This document shows positions 20,956-28,271 of a stretch of 32,352 nt of DNA, one piece after another; position 1 is the stretch's first letter; each line of letters opens with the position of its first letter. Position numbers and translations under genes: made by a program. Below the pieces are notes generated by a model that was not told the origin of the DNA, ran no database searches, and was given only the letters and a program-made list of their open reading frames with translations. The stretch is from a virus. Location of the stretch: positions 1-32,352 of the IMG/VR virus record IMGVR_UViG_3300031787_004645; one strand, written 5' to 3'.

Positions 20956-23244
20956 ATGACGATTAATGTAAAGAAAAGAGATGGATCTATTGAACCACTA
21001 AATCTGGAAAAGTTCCATCGAGTGGTATCATGGGCGTGTGAAGGATTATCAAATGTTTCCGAGTCCGAAGTAGAAATCAAGTCACAAATTCAGTTCTATA
21101 ATAATATCAAGACCAATGATATTCAGGAAACACTTATCAAAGCCGCTTCAGAACTAATCACTGAAGCTACTCCAAACTATCAATACGTAGCATCACGTCT
21201 TATCAACTATCATCTTCGCAAGCAAGTCTATAACGGACCAAATCCATGTTCTCTTTTTCAACATGTAGTCAATGTAGTTTCTGAAGGTTATTACGAACAA
21301 AATCTACTATCCTGGTATGATGATGAAGAATACAAGATTCTGAATAGTTATCTAGTACATGACCGGGATTTTAATATTCCATATGCAGGAATGGAACAAC
21401 TTCGTGGTAAGTATCTAATCAGAAACCGTGCTACAAATAAATATTATGAAACACCACAGATGAGCTACATGCTCATTGCTATGGTTCTATTCCACAAATA
21501 TCCAAAGAATGAACGTCTGAAGTGGGTAAAGGACTTTTATGATGCGACCTCAACTTTCGAAATCTCTCTGCCGACTCCTATCATGGCTGGTCTACGCAGT
21601 CCACAAAAGCAATTTAGTTCTTGTGTGCTGGTGGACTCGGATGATTCTCTAGATTCTATTAATGCCACTACATCATCTATTGTAAAATATGTTTCACAAA
21701 AGGCAGGCATTGGTATCAATGCAGGCCGAATCCGTGCTATTGGTTCACCTATTCGTAATGGTGATGCAACACACACTGGTGTGATTCCATTTTATAAGAT
21801 GTTTCAGTCTGCAGTTCGTTCCTGCTCTCAAGGTGGTGTTCGTAATGGTGCTGCAACTCTTTATTATCCAGTCTGGCACTATGAAGTTGAGGATCTTCTA
21901 GTCCTAAAGAACAATAAAGGGACTGAAGATAATCGAATTCGTCATATTGACTATGGTGTTCAGTTCAATAAACTCATGTATGAACGACTACTCTCTGGTG
22001 GTAATATTACACTATTTTCACCATCCGATATTCCTGGTCTATATAATGCATTCTTTGTGGATTATGACAAGTTCAAGCAACTATATGAGGAAGCTGAACA
22101 AAATCCAAATATCCGCAAAAAGAGTATTTCAGCTCTAACTTTATTTGGTTCGTTTATTCAGGAACGTAAAGATACCGGTAGAATCTATCTAATGAATGTG
22201 GATCATGCAAATGACCATGGTGCATTTATTAAAGAAGATGCTCCTATCTATCAAAGCAATCTTTGTGCAGAAATAGCATTGCCTACTAAACCATTACAGG
22301 ACGTTTTTGATCCTAATGGTGAAATCAGTCTCTGCACTCTTGCAGCAATCAACTGGGGAAAAATCCGTGCTACTTCTGACTTTGAGCGTCCTGCTCGACT
22401 TATCGTTCGGGCTCTTGACGAGCTTCTTGATTATCAAGATTATCCTGTTTTGGCAGCAAAGAACTCTACTATGGCGAGGCGCCCTCTTGGTGTTGGTATC
22501 ATTAACTTTGCTTACTGGCTTGCTAAAAATGATCTTACTTACTCTAATATTGGTGTAGAAGGTCTAAAGAAAGTACATGAATTTGCCGAGGCTTGGTCAT
22601 ATTACCTTATCAAGGCCTCTGCGGATCTAGCACAAGAAAGGGGTGCCTGTCCTAAGTCAACTGAAACCAAATATTCTCTCGGTATGCTTCCCATTGATAC
22701 TTACAAGAAAAATGTTGACAATCTAGTGGATCCGGTTTATAAAATGGATTGGAACTCTCTGCGTATTCAGCTATCAGAACATGGAATTCGTAACTCTACA
22801 CTAATGGCTCTAATGCCTGCCGAGACTTCCGCACAGATCAGTAACTCTACAAATGGTATTGAACCAGTACGATCACTTATTTCCATCAAACAAAGTAAGG
22901 ATGGAGTATTGAAACAGGTTGTACCAGAAATCAAAAGACTTAAAAATAAATATGATCTTCTATGGGATCAAAAGTCTCCAGAAGGTTATCTTCAAATCTG
23001 TGCAGTACTACAAAAGTTTATTGATCAAGCTATCTCCGTAAATACTAGTTATAATCCTAAGCATTATGATAATGACCAAATTCCAATGTCAGTCCTAATG
23101 AAGGATATCATTCAGTTCTATCAGATGGGTGGAAAAAATCTTTATTATTGCAACGTATTTGATGGCGCTGGTGAACAAGAAGTACTACCAGAACTAGAAC
23201 AATCTAAAGTTGATGATGAAACTTGTGATAGTTGCACAATATGA
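20956..23244 (+). CDS. nrdA: Ribonucleoside-diphosphate reductase alpha subunit, class Ia
   Basis: The catalytic large subunit, 762 residues, reduces ribonucleotides to deoxyribonucleotides with NrdB. The N-terminal ATP-cone is short (KKRDGSIEPLNLEKFHRVV). Substrate-site signatures include QFSSCVLVDSDD, GIGINAGRIRAIGSPIRNG and SNLCAEIALP, where C437 is the thiyl-radical cysteine equivalent (E. coli C439). NSTLMALMPAETSAQISN and NGIEPVRS follow. The C-terminus ends CDSCTI, the CxxC pair that glutaredoxin or thioredoxin reduces; a glutaredoxin gene lies at 26917. The gene is uninterrupted, unlike the endonuclease-split nrdA of some T4-like phages. A small gene overlaps its stop. Confidence 0.97.
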   Translation: MTINVKKRDGSIEPLNLEKFHRVVSWACEGLSNVSESEVEIKSQIQFYNNIKTNDIQETLIKAASELITEATPNYQYVASRLINYHLRKQVYNGPNPCSLFQHVVNVVSEGYYEQNLLSWYDDEEYKILNSYLVHDRDFNIPYAGMEQLRGKYLIRNRATNKYYETPQMSYMLIAMVLFHKYPKNERLKWVKDFYDATSTFEISLPTPIMAGLRSPQKQFSSCVLVDSDDSLDSINATTSSIVKYVSQKAGIGINAGRIRAIGSPIRNGDATHTGVIPFYKMFQSAVRSCSQGGVRNGAATLYYPVWHYEVEDLLVLKNNKGTEDNRIRHIDYGVQFNKLMYERLLSGGNITLFSPSDIPGLYNAFFVDYDKFKQLYEEAEQNPNIRKKSISALTLFGSFIQERKDTGRIYLMNVDHANDHGAFIKEDAPIYQSNLCAEIALPTKPLQDVFDPNGEISLCTLAAINWGKIRATSDFERPARLIVRALDELLDYQDYPVLAAKNSTMARRPLGVGIINFAYWLAKNDLTYSNIGVEGLKKVHEFAEAWSYYLIKASADLAQERGACPKSTETKYSLGMLPIDTYKKNVDNLVDPVYKMDWNSLRIQLSEHGIRNSTLMALMPAETSAQISNSTNGIEPVRSLISIKQSKDGVLKQVVPEIKRLKNKYDLLWDQKSPEGYLQICAVLQKFIDQAISVNTSYNPKHYDNDQIPMSVLMKDIIQFYQMGGKNLYYCNVFDGAGEQEVLPELEQSKVDDETCDSCTI

Positions 23245-23429
23245 TACTTCAACTTAATACACCACTTCCCCTTGAAACACCTCAGGGTAAAGCATGGGCA
23301 CATTTTATGATAGATTATGGACTTGAGCATGATCTACTTTGGGTGTGTTTTCAAGATGAAACAAGAGAATGTTGGACTTGGTCTAATAAACAAATTAAGA
23401 TACAGAAAAACATTACTATAGGTAGGTAA
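23241..23429 (+). CDS. Small protein encoded between nrdA and nrdB
   Basis: A 62-residue protein starting MILQLNTPLPLETPQGKAWA, with an ATGA overlap with the nrdA stop. The motif PLPLETPKGKAxAHxxIDYG is familiar from short genes in this position in T4-like phages. The Trp-rich C-terminal part (ECWTWSNKQIKIQKN) suggests a small beta fold. It ends three bases before nrdB. Role unknown; conservation of place hints at a link to ribonucleotide reductase, as inference. Confidence 0.75.
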   Translation: MILQLNTPLPLETPQGKAWAHFMIDYGLEHDLLWVCFQDETRECWTWSNKQIKIQKNITIGR

Positions 23430-23432
23430 AAA

Positions 23433-24515
23433 ATGACTTATAGCGTATTTGATTCTTCAAATAAAAAGAGTCATCTTAAATCCAGACTTTTCTTTGATGA
23501 AGCACCTACGATTGCTAGGTTTGATAAGCAAAAGTATCCTTTTCTAGAAAAGTTAACTAGAAGTTCTATGGGTTTCTTTTGGGTGCCGGAAGAGGTTGAT
23601 CTTCTAAAGGACTCAAAGGACTTCCGTGATCTATCAAAGCATGAACAACATATTTTTACAAGTAATCTAAAGCGCCAGATTCTGCTTGACTCAGTGCAGG
23701 GTCGGGCGCCCACGGTTGCATTTGGACCTATTTGTTCTTTACCTGAACTAGAAAACTGGATTGTGGCATGGACATTTAGTGAATCTGTCCATTCACGATC
23801 CTATACGCACATCATTCGTAATGTGTATTCTGATCCATCAAAGGTGCTAGATGAGATTTTAGAACTACAAGAGATTGTAGATTGTGCTAAGGATATCAGC
23901 AAGAACTATGATGAGTTGATTGAACATAATACTAGAACTAATATCGGTTCATTTGAACATAAAAAAGCTCTTTGGCTTACTCTTATGTCAGTCAATATTC
24001 TTGAGGGTATCCGTTTCTATGTTTCTTTTGCTTGTTCATGGGCATTTGCAGAACTGAAAAAGATGGAAGGTAATGCTAAAATCATCAAGCTTATTTGTCG
24101 TGATGAAAACTTACATCTAGCTAGTACACAACAACTTCTAAAAGTACTTCCTCTGGATGATCCTGATTTCAAGCAAATCCAAGAGGAAACAAAAGCGGAA
24201 TGTATTGCAATGTTCCGTAATGCAGCAGAGCAAGAAAAAGCATGGGCTGAATATCTATTCAAAGACGGCTCAATGATTGGTCTGAATAAACAACTTCTAA
24301 ATGAATATGTGGAATGGATTACCAATCGTCGTCTCACGGCAGTTGGTCTACCACATCTATATAAGACTGGATCTAATCCATTACCATGGACAGGTAAATG
24401 GATTTCTGGTGGAGAAGTACAAGTAGCTCCCCAGGAAACACAAATAACTTCCTACATTATTGGTGGAGTGAAGAACGATGTATCAACTGAATCATTAAAA
24501 GATTTTAAACTATAA
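23433..24515 (+). CDS. nrdB: Ribonucleoside-diphosphate reductase beta subunit, class Ia
   Basis: The 360-residue radical-generating subunit of class Ia ribonucleotide reductase. Residues of the di-iron site are visible: D86 in LLDSVQG, E117 and H120 in SESVHS, and the RDENLHL block for the last glutamate and histidine. The tyrosyl-radical residue is Y124 in SRSYTHIIRN, equivalent to E. coli Y122, so this copy should form a normal tyrosyl radical. Length and order match T4 NrdB. It is co-transcribed with nrdA and has no intron. Confidence 0.97.
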   Translation: MTYSVFDSSNKKSHLKSRLFFDEAPTIARFDKQKYPFLEKLTRSSMGFFWVPEEVDLLKDSKDFRDLSKHEQHIFTSNLKRQILLDSVQGRAPTVAFGPICSLPELENWIVAWTFSESVHSRSYTHIIRNVYSDPSKVLDEILELQEIVDCAKDISKNYDELIEHNTRTNIGSFEHKKALWLTLMSVNILEGIRFYVSFACSWAFAELKKMEGNAKIIKLICRDENLHLASTQQLLKVLPLDDPDFKQIQEETKAECIAMFRNAAEQEKAWAEYLFKDGSMIGLNKQLLNEYVEWITNRRLTAVGLPHLYKTGSNPLPWTGKWISGGEVQVAPQETQITSYIIGGVKNDVSTESLKDFKL

Positions 24516-24525
24516 GGAGAATAAT

Positions 24526-24789
24526 ATGGGTTGGTCAACGGGTAGTGATCTTTTTGCAGAGGTAGCAGAAAGCATTGAACGACATGTACATGATGAACAA
24601 ATCAAGATCAATATTTACTATGAGATAATTTCCTCATTTGAAGATTATGATGCTGATACACTTGAAGAATGTTTAGGAATCAGTGATGCACTAGATTCAG
24701 TTCTAAAAGAAGTCTATAATATAGATGATCCGGATAAAGATGAGGATGAGGATCTATGGGATGGTGGTGGTAGGGAAAACTTTGGTTAA
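24526..24789 (+). CDS. Small acidic conserved phage protein
   Basis: An 87-residue acidic protein starting MGWSTGSDLFAEVAESIERH, a beginning I associate with many unrelated phages. The N-terminal part is helical and the C-terminus is Asp/Glu-rich (DDPDKDEDEDLWD). AAGGAG stands about seven bases before the ATG. Function is unknown. It is the last gene before the hairpin-controlled GIY-YIG gene. Confidence 0.75.
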   Translation: MGWSTGSDLFAEVAESIERHVHDEQIKINIYYEIISSFEDYDADTLEECLGISDALDSVLKEVYNIDDPDKDEDEDLWDGGGRENFG

Positions 24790-24799
24790 ACTTAGGTAG

Positions 24800-24831
24800 T
24801 ATAAGTATAGGGAAAGGAGACTTTCCCTATG
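24800..24831 (+). promoter_or_regulatory. Late promoter plus start-site hairpin: candidate translational switch
   Basis: A perfect 10-bp stem (24807-24816 with 24821-24830) with a GAGA tetraloop buries the AGGAG ribosome site and the AT of the start codon at 24829. Overlapping its left edge is TATAAGTA (24800-24807), one base from the T4 late element. Late transcripts would start near 24813, inside the left arm, and so lose six of the ten pairs. Longer early transcripts would keep the full hairpin. Confidence 0.72.
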
Positions 24832-25239
24832 ACTTTATGGCTATATGATGGAAAACCTATAGACCCTGAAAAAACGGTTGACTTTATAGGCTTTATATAT
24901 ATAATAACTAATGAGACCAATGGTAGACAATATATCGGTAAGAAACTGTTGAAGGTCAAAAAGACCAAAACAGTCAAAGGTAAAAAGAAAAAGTTTTTAC
25001 ATGACTCCGATTGGCAAACCTACTGGGGTTCAAATGACGAACTAAAAGATGATATAAAACGATTAGGTGAATCCAACTTTAGAAGAGAAATCATAAGATT
25101 TTGTACTTCAAAAAGTGAGTTAACTTATTTTGAGTTGAAAGAACAAATACTTCGAGGTGCTCTAGAATCGGATGCTTATTACAATGCATGGATTATGGTC
25201 AGAGTCCGAAAAAGTCACCTCAAGTTAAAGGAGAAATGA
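24829..25239 (+). CDS. GIY-YIG endonuclease-like protein under hairpin control
   Basis: A 136-residue protein with a GIY-YIG core: FIYIITN (Y24) and RQYIGKK (Y35, G37), then WQTYWGSND, R86 in FRREIIRFC, E102 in YFELKEQIL and N119 near the end. These match the catalytic tyrosines, arginine and glutamate of the family. A Lys-rich insertion (about 41-56) separates the first and second blocks. No extra DNA-binding motifs (NUMOD) are seen, so it may be a free-standing phage nuclease rather than a complete homing enzyme. Its ribosome site is sequestered by the hairpin at 24807-24830. Confidence 0.8.
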   Translation: MTLWLYDGKPIDPEKTVDFIGFIYIITNETNGRQYIGKKLLKVKKTKTVKGKKKKFLHDSDWQTYWGSNDELKDDIKRLGESNFRREIIRFCTSKSELTYFELKEQILRGALESDAYYNAWIMVRVRKSHLKLKEK

Positions 25240-25240
25240 T

Positions 25241-25333
25241 ATGCCATGGGCACACAAAAGTAAATCAGGTAAAGGCCGACGTAAAATCGGTTCAGGTAAA
25301 CGAAAGAAACGACGTTTAAATAGAAAGAGGTAG
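25241..25333 (+). CDS. Very basic 30-residue peptide
   Basis: An ATG at 25241 with AAGGAG (25229-25234) six bases upstream opens a 30-codon frame. Fifteen of 30 residues are Lys or Arg (starting MPWAHKSKSGKGRRKIGSGK, ending in an unbroken basic run with Leu and Asn). It lies one base after the GIY-YIG stop and four bases before the next start. The strong ribosome site and snug fit argue it is translated. Likely binds nucleic acid or an acidic host protein. No family recognised. Confidence 0.7.
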   Translation: MPWAHKSKSGKGRRKIGSGKRKKRRLNRKR

Positions 25334-25337
25334 TATT

Positions 25338-25811
25338 GTGCAAAAGTTCGACTTGGAAAAGGTGAAGCAGTTTATTTCTGATTCTTCACAAGAGTCAAAG
25401 ATCTATATCGGTGCAGATTCTGAACGTTTCAAGCTTAATGGAGTTTGGCATGCCGATTATTGTGTTGCGGTTATTATTCACAAAGACGGTAAGCATGGTT
25501 GCAAGGTCTTTGGTGATATTGCAAGACAAAAAGACTTTGATGCAAAACCAGGTCGCCCAGCACTTAGACTCATGAACGAAGTTTACATGGTTCATGAAAT
25601 GTATGAAAAACTTGCCGAAGTTATTGGTGAGAGATATGTGGAACTACACTTGGATATTAATCCTTCAGAAAGGCATGGTTCATCCTGTGTAGTAAATCAA
25701 GCTATTGGCTACATTAGAGGTGCCTGTAATATTATACCTCAGGTTAAGCCACAAGCTTTTGCGGCTTCTATTTGTGCAGACAGACTAAAAGGTCTACTAG
25801 AAGCAGCTTAA
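25338..25811 (+). CDS. RNase H-fold protein, YkuK/DUF458-like
   Basis: A 157-residue protein starting with GTG after GAGG. Acidic positions fit an RNase H-like active site: D27 in IYIGADSE, E81 or E90 in the central helix, D106 in LHLDINPSE, D148 in ICADRL. HLDINPSERHGSSCVVNQA is the characteristic block of the YkuK (DUF458) family, predicted ribonuclease H-like. Its biological substrate is not established. It lies between the basic peptide and the exported RlpA-like protein. Activity on RNA or RNA-DNA hybrids is inference. Confidence 0.78.
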   Translation: MQKFDLEKVKQFISDSSQESKIYIGADSERFKLNGVWHADYCVAVIIHKDGKHGCKVFGDIARQKDFDAKPGRPALRLMNEVYMVHEMYEKLAEVIGERYVELHLDINPSERHGSSCVVNQAIGYIRGACNIIPQVKPQAFAASICADRLKGLLEAA

Positions 25812-25834
25812 ATAAAACAAAAAGGAGTAAAACG

Positions 25835-26215
25835 ATGAGAAAGCGTCTGATTGGCGCTATTCTGAGTGTAGGACTTTTGTTTTCAACACAAGCCTATGCT
25901 CATGAGCGCCCACCAGCAGCGGTCAAGGTCGTCAAAACTTATAAGGCTAAAGTTTCATGGTATAAACATGGTAGAAAAACTGCAAATGGAGAGTTCTTTA
26001 ATCCATATGCATATACTGTAGCCCATAAGACTTTACCATTTGGCACTCTTGTAAGATTTACAAATATGGAAACTAATAGACAAATCATTGCAAGAGTGAA
26101 TGATCGAGGGCCTTTTATCAGAGGACGAGAGTTTGATCTATCACTTAAATGTGCTGCCCTTCTTGGCATCAAGAAAGATGGTATTGCAACATTAAAGATT
26201 GAAATCATAGGATAA
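25835..26215 (+). CDS. Exported RlpA-like double-psi beta-barrel protein
   Basis: A 126-residue protein with a Sec signal peptide: MRKR, hydrophobic IGAILSVGLLFS, then QAYA with probable cleavage after residue 22. The mature part is an RlpA-like double-psi beta-barrel: VSWYKHGRKTANGE, YTVAHKTLPFGTLVRFTN, ARVNDRGPF and GREFDLSLKCAALLGI. H64 and D90 fall where the catalytic His and Asp of the lytic transglycosylase RlpA lie. It lacks the C-terminal SPOR domain of cellular RlpA. AAGGAG (25822-25827) fixes the ATG at 25835. It likely acts on periplasmic peptidoglycan, in lysis or host wall remodelling. A non-enzymatic wall-binding role cannot be ruled out. Confidence 0.88.
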   Translation: MRKRLIGAILSVGLLFSTQAYAHERPPAAVKVVKTYKAKVSWYKHGRKTANGEFFNPYAYTVAHKTLPFGTLVRFTNMETNRQIIARVNDRGPFIRGREFDLSLKCAALLGIKKDGIATLKIEIIG

Positions 26216-26781
26216 TGTTTATAAAATGGATAAAGGATAAAGTAATGAGTGGTATGAAACTTGGTTCGTTCTTTTGGTTTACAAATGGTGAAAAAGAGTT
26301 AAGAGTTCTCAAGGAAGAAGCAGAAGCATTTGCGGAAGCAAATCCTGAATATCGTCGTGGAAAACTGAGTACAGGACCTAGAAAAAAGGAAGTTGTTATG
26401 GAACAACCAAAAGAATATAACTATGAAGAAGACATGGCTCAACTAGGTCAAGCACCACGTTGGGTAGAAGCTGATGGTGTCAATAATAATGTATTGACAA
26501 TGAATAAACCAGTTGTAGAATCTAGACCGTTTCAACTAGGAGAAACAGTACCAGTAGGAACTCGTATTAGCACCAACATGTTCCTTGTAGAAGGAACTGT
26601 GCAAATGCGCCCAACACCTGGAAGCAATAGAACTCCTATTACAGCAGATCAACGTCGAATTGTTCTTGCCTCAAATATTGATGAAGCCATTCAGAAGTAC
26701 GTAAATCATTTTGCAAGTCTAAATACTGCTTTAGAGACTTATGTAGTAGTAAATGCCGCAGCATCTGAGGCTATTGGTTAA
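26215..26781 (+). CDS. Phage protein of unknown function, two possible starts
   Basis: A 188-residue protein, soluble and mixed in charge, without recognised motif. It may start at ATG 26215 (TAATG coupling with the RlpA-like gene) or at ATG 26245, residue 11, which has AAGGA at about 26232-26236 and good spacing. The region 80-130 is rich in Val, Pro and Thr and looks beta-structured; the C-terminal 40 residues form a helix ending AASEAIG. Its stop overlaps the next ATG. Confidence 0.65.
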   Translation: MFIKWIKDKVMSGMKLGSFFWFTNGEKELRVLKEEAEAFAEANPEYRRGKLSTGPRKKEVVMEQPKEYNYEEDMAQLGQAPRWVEADGVNNNVLTMNKPVVESRPFQLGETVPVGTRISTNMFLVEGTVQMRPTPGSNRTPITADQRRIVLASNIDEAIQKYVNHFASLNTALETYVVVNAAASEAIG

Positions 26782-26927
26782 TGACTACACGTTTGGTATG
26801 TGGTGAACTTGAAGTTATGGTGATTCAAGATATGATGGATCTAGGTATGGATCCAGCAAATCCAGATCACGTGCAACAGTTCTGGGAAGATAGATTACCA
26901 CAAGAGGAAGTAAAAGATGCTAATTGA
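26781..26927 (+). CDS. Small acidic protein, 48 residues
   Basis: A short frame linked by TAATG to the previous gene and overlapping the glutaredoxin start by 11 bases. The sequence MTTRLVCGELEVMVIQDMMD is followed by PANPDHVQQFWEDRLPQEEV, giving an acidic helical peptide. The tight overlap at both ends and codon use similar to its neighbours support it as a real gene. No function can be assigned. Confidence 0.6.
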   Translation: MTTRLVCGELEVMVIQDMMDLGMDPANPDHVQQFWEDRLPQEEVKDAN

Positions 26928-27174
26928 AATCTACACTAAGGATAACTGTGGATATTGTACTGCGGCTAAAAGTCTATTAGAGGATAATAAGATCAGTTTC
27001 AAAGAATATAAACTAAATGCTGATTTTACTCGTGAGATGGTGAAGGAAAAGTATCCATCTGCCACCAGTTATCCTGTAATAGTGGTTGACGGATACTACA
27101 TTGGTGGTTATAATGAGGTGAGACCTCTTGTTGAAGAACATAAACTTACCACTCAAAAATACCTAGCAGGATAA
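26917..27174 (+). CDS. nrdC: Glutaredoxin
   Basis: An 85-residue glutaredoxin with active site CGYC at residues 11-14, the TSYPVIVVDGYYIGGY segment carrying the cis-proline, and a glutathione-site GGY. It should supply electrons to the NrdA C-terminal CxxC (CDSCTI), so it works with nrdA and nrdB encoded 2.4 to 6 kb upstream. Length is typical of small phage glutaredoxins such as T4 NrdC. The symbol follows T4 usage. Confidence 0.92.
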   Translation: MLIEIYTKDNCGYCTAAKSLLEDNKISFKEYKLNADFTREMVKEKYPSATSYPVIVVDGYYIGGYNEVRPLVEEHKLTTQKYLAG

Positions 27175-27188
27175 AGGAATAATATATT

Positions 27189-27464
27189 ATGTTTCAGCGT
27201 GATACAGTACTCAAGGATCTTCGGAATAATGTTCTAGAAGTGACCTTTACAAAGGTAAATGGTGAAGAACGCCAGATGCGTTGCACACTTCTACCAAAGT
27301 TTCTACCAGAATCCTATCGTGAAAGTGTAGAAGAACAGACCAGTGAAAAGTCCTTTCATCGTGATAATCCAGATGTGATTGCCTGTTGGGATATTACTAA
27401 GGGTGGTTGGCGCTCTTTCCGGATCGACTCCATTATCTACACTCAAGTTATCGACTCTTATTAA
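27189..27464 (+). CDS. Small SH3-like beta-barrel phage protein
   Basis: A 91-residue protein with the layout LRNNVLEVTFTKVNGEERQM - RCTLLPKFLP - WDITKGGWRSFRIDSI, the pattern of a widespread phage family predicted to fold as an SH3-like beta barrel. The family's role is unknown. AAAGGAAT precedes the ATG. It lies between glutaredoxin and the SpeD homologue. Confidence 0.78.
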   Translation: MFQRDTVLKDLRNNVLEVTFTKVNGEERQMRCTLLPKFLPESYRESVEEQTSEKSFHRDNPDVIACWDITKGGWRSFRIDSIIYTQVIDSY

Positions 27465-27474
27465 GGAAAAATAA

Positions 27475-27846
27475 ATGACAGAAATCAAGAGCTGGGGTTA
27501 TCATCTAATGCTTGATGCCTCTGGATGTGACCATGAAAAGATTACATCCTATAATAATATTTTTGCTTTTGCTACTCAGCTAGTAAAAGATATTGATATG
27601 ATTGCTTATGGCGATCCACAGATTGTGAACTTCGGTTCTGGTGATAAGTCCGGATATACTCTAATTCAGCTTATTGAAACCAGTAATATTGCTTGTCATT
27701 TTGTAAATGAAATAGACACTATGTATCTTGATGTTTTCTCTTGTAAGAACTTTGATCAAAAAGTTGTTGAAGATCTAGTGGTTAAATACTTTGGTGCTAA
27801 AAGAGCTCGTAAGTCTTTCACACTAAGGCAAGCCCCAACTGAATAA
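27475..27846 (+). CDS. speD: S-adenosylmethionine decarboxylase homologue
   Basis: A 123-residue SpeD-like proenzyme. Conserved blocks are WGYHLMLDASGCD, the autocleavage region ETSNIACHF and LDVFSCKNFD. By spacing to bacterial SpeD, S70 is the pyruvoyl-forming serine, H75 (S+5) the processing histidine and C90 the catalytic cysteine. The residue before the serine is Thr, not the usual Glu. Active enzyme would make decarboxylated SAM for spermidine synthesis; polyamines help neutralise packaged DNA. speD is known as a metabolic gene of some marine phages. A methyltransferase using SAM is encoded two genes downstream. Confidence 0.85.
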   Translation: MTEIKSWGYHLMLDASGCDHEKITSYNNIFAFATQLVKDIDMIAYGDPQIVNFGSGDKSGYTLIQLIETSNIACHFVNEIDTMYLDVFSCKNFDQKVVEDLVVKYFGAKRARKSFTLRQAPTE

Positions 27847-28268
27847 TGAAAGATAATAATATTATTGGCTTCACTTGTGGAGCGTTTGATCTTCTTCACC
27901 CAGGGCATCTATCATTTCTAGAACGCTGTAAAAAAGAATGTGATGATCTTTGGGTCGGTTTACATACCGACCCAACTCTGGATCGACCAGAGACTAAAGA
28001 AAAACCTGTTCAGTCAATGTTTGAAAGATTTATTCAGATCAATACTTTAGGTTTTGTGTCGTCCATAATTCCCTATGATACAGAACTTGATCTAGAAAAT
28101 ATGATGGCTATTCTTCCAATCAAGAAGCGCTTTGTTGGATCTGAATATAGTGGCACTAGACTTACTGGTCAAGATATTTGTGACCACAGGAAGATCCAGA
28201 TCGTGTTTATTGACAGACTACATAACTATAGTTCTACAGAACTTAGAACCAGGATTCGAGGATATTAA
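27846..28268 (+). CDS. Cytidylyltransferase (glycerol-3-phosphate/heptose type)
   Basis: A 140-residue HxGH nucleotidyltransferase: GAFDLLHPGH (H18, H21), ERF around residue 60, VGSEYSGTRLTG and the C-terminal signature YSSTELRTRI (128-137), matching the ISTTxxRxRI motif. The family includes TagD (CDP-glycerol) and HldE-type enzymes (ADP-heptose). Neighbouring isomerase and glycosyltransferase genes suggest an activated sugar or polyol as product. The start overlaps the SpeD stop (TAATG). A 10-bp hairpin lies within the gene. Confidence 0.88.
   Translation: MKDNNIIGFTCGAFDLLHPGHLSFLERCKKECDDLWVGLHTDPTLDRPETKEKPVQSMFERFIQINTLGFVSSIIPYDTELDLENMMAILPIKKRFVGSEYSGTRLTGQDICDHRKIQIVFIDRLHNYSSTELRTRIRGY
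27950..27975 (+). other. Perfect 10-bp GC-rich stem-loop inside coding sequence
   Basis: TTGGGTCGGT (27950-27959) pairs perfectly with ACCGACCCAA (27966-27975) around a six-base loop. No T-run follows. It sits about 105 bases into the cytidylyltransferase gene. Confidence 0.7.
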
Positions 28269-28271
28269 AGT

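Noticed and set aside
21434-21444. AATAAATA-like strings in nrdA (also near 22940)
   Set aside because: Inside coding sequence, far from any start codon, and one base off consensus.
25807-25814. CTTAAATA before the RlpA-like gene as a late promoter
   Set aside because: Two mismatches to TATAAATA. Spacing to the start is suitable, but the match is too weak.
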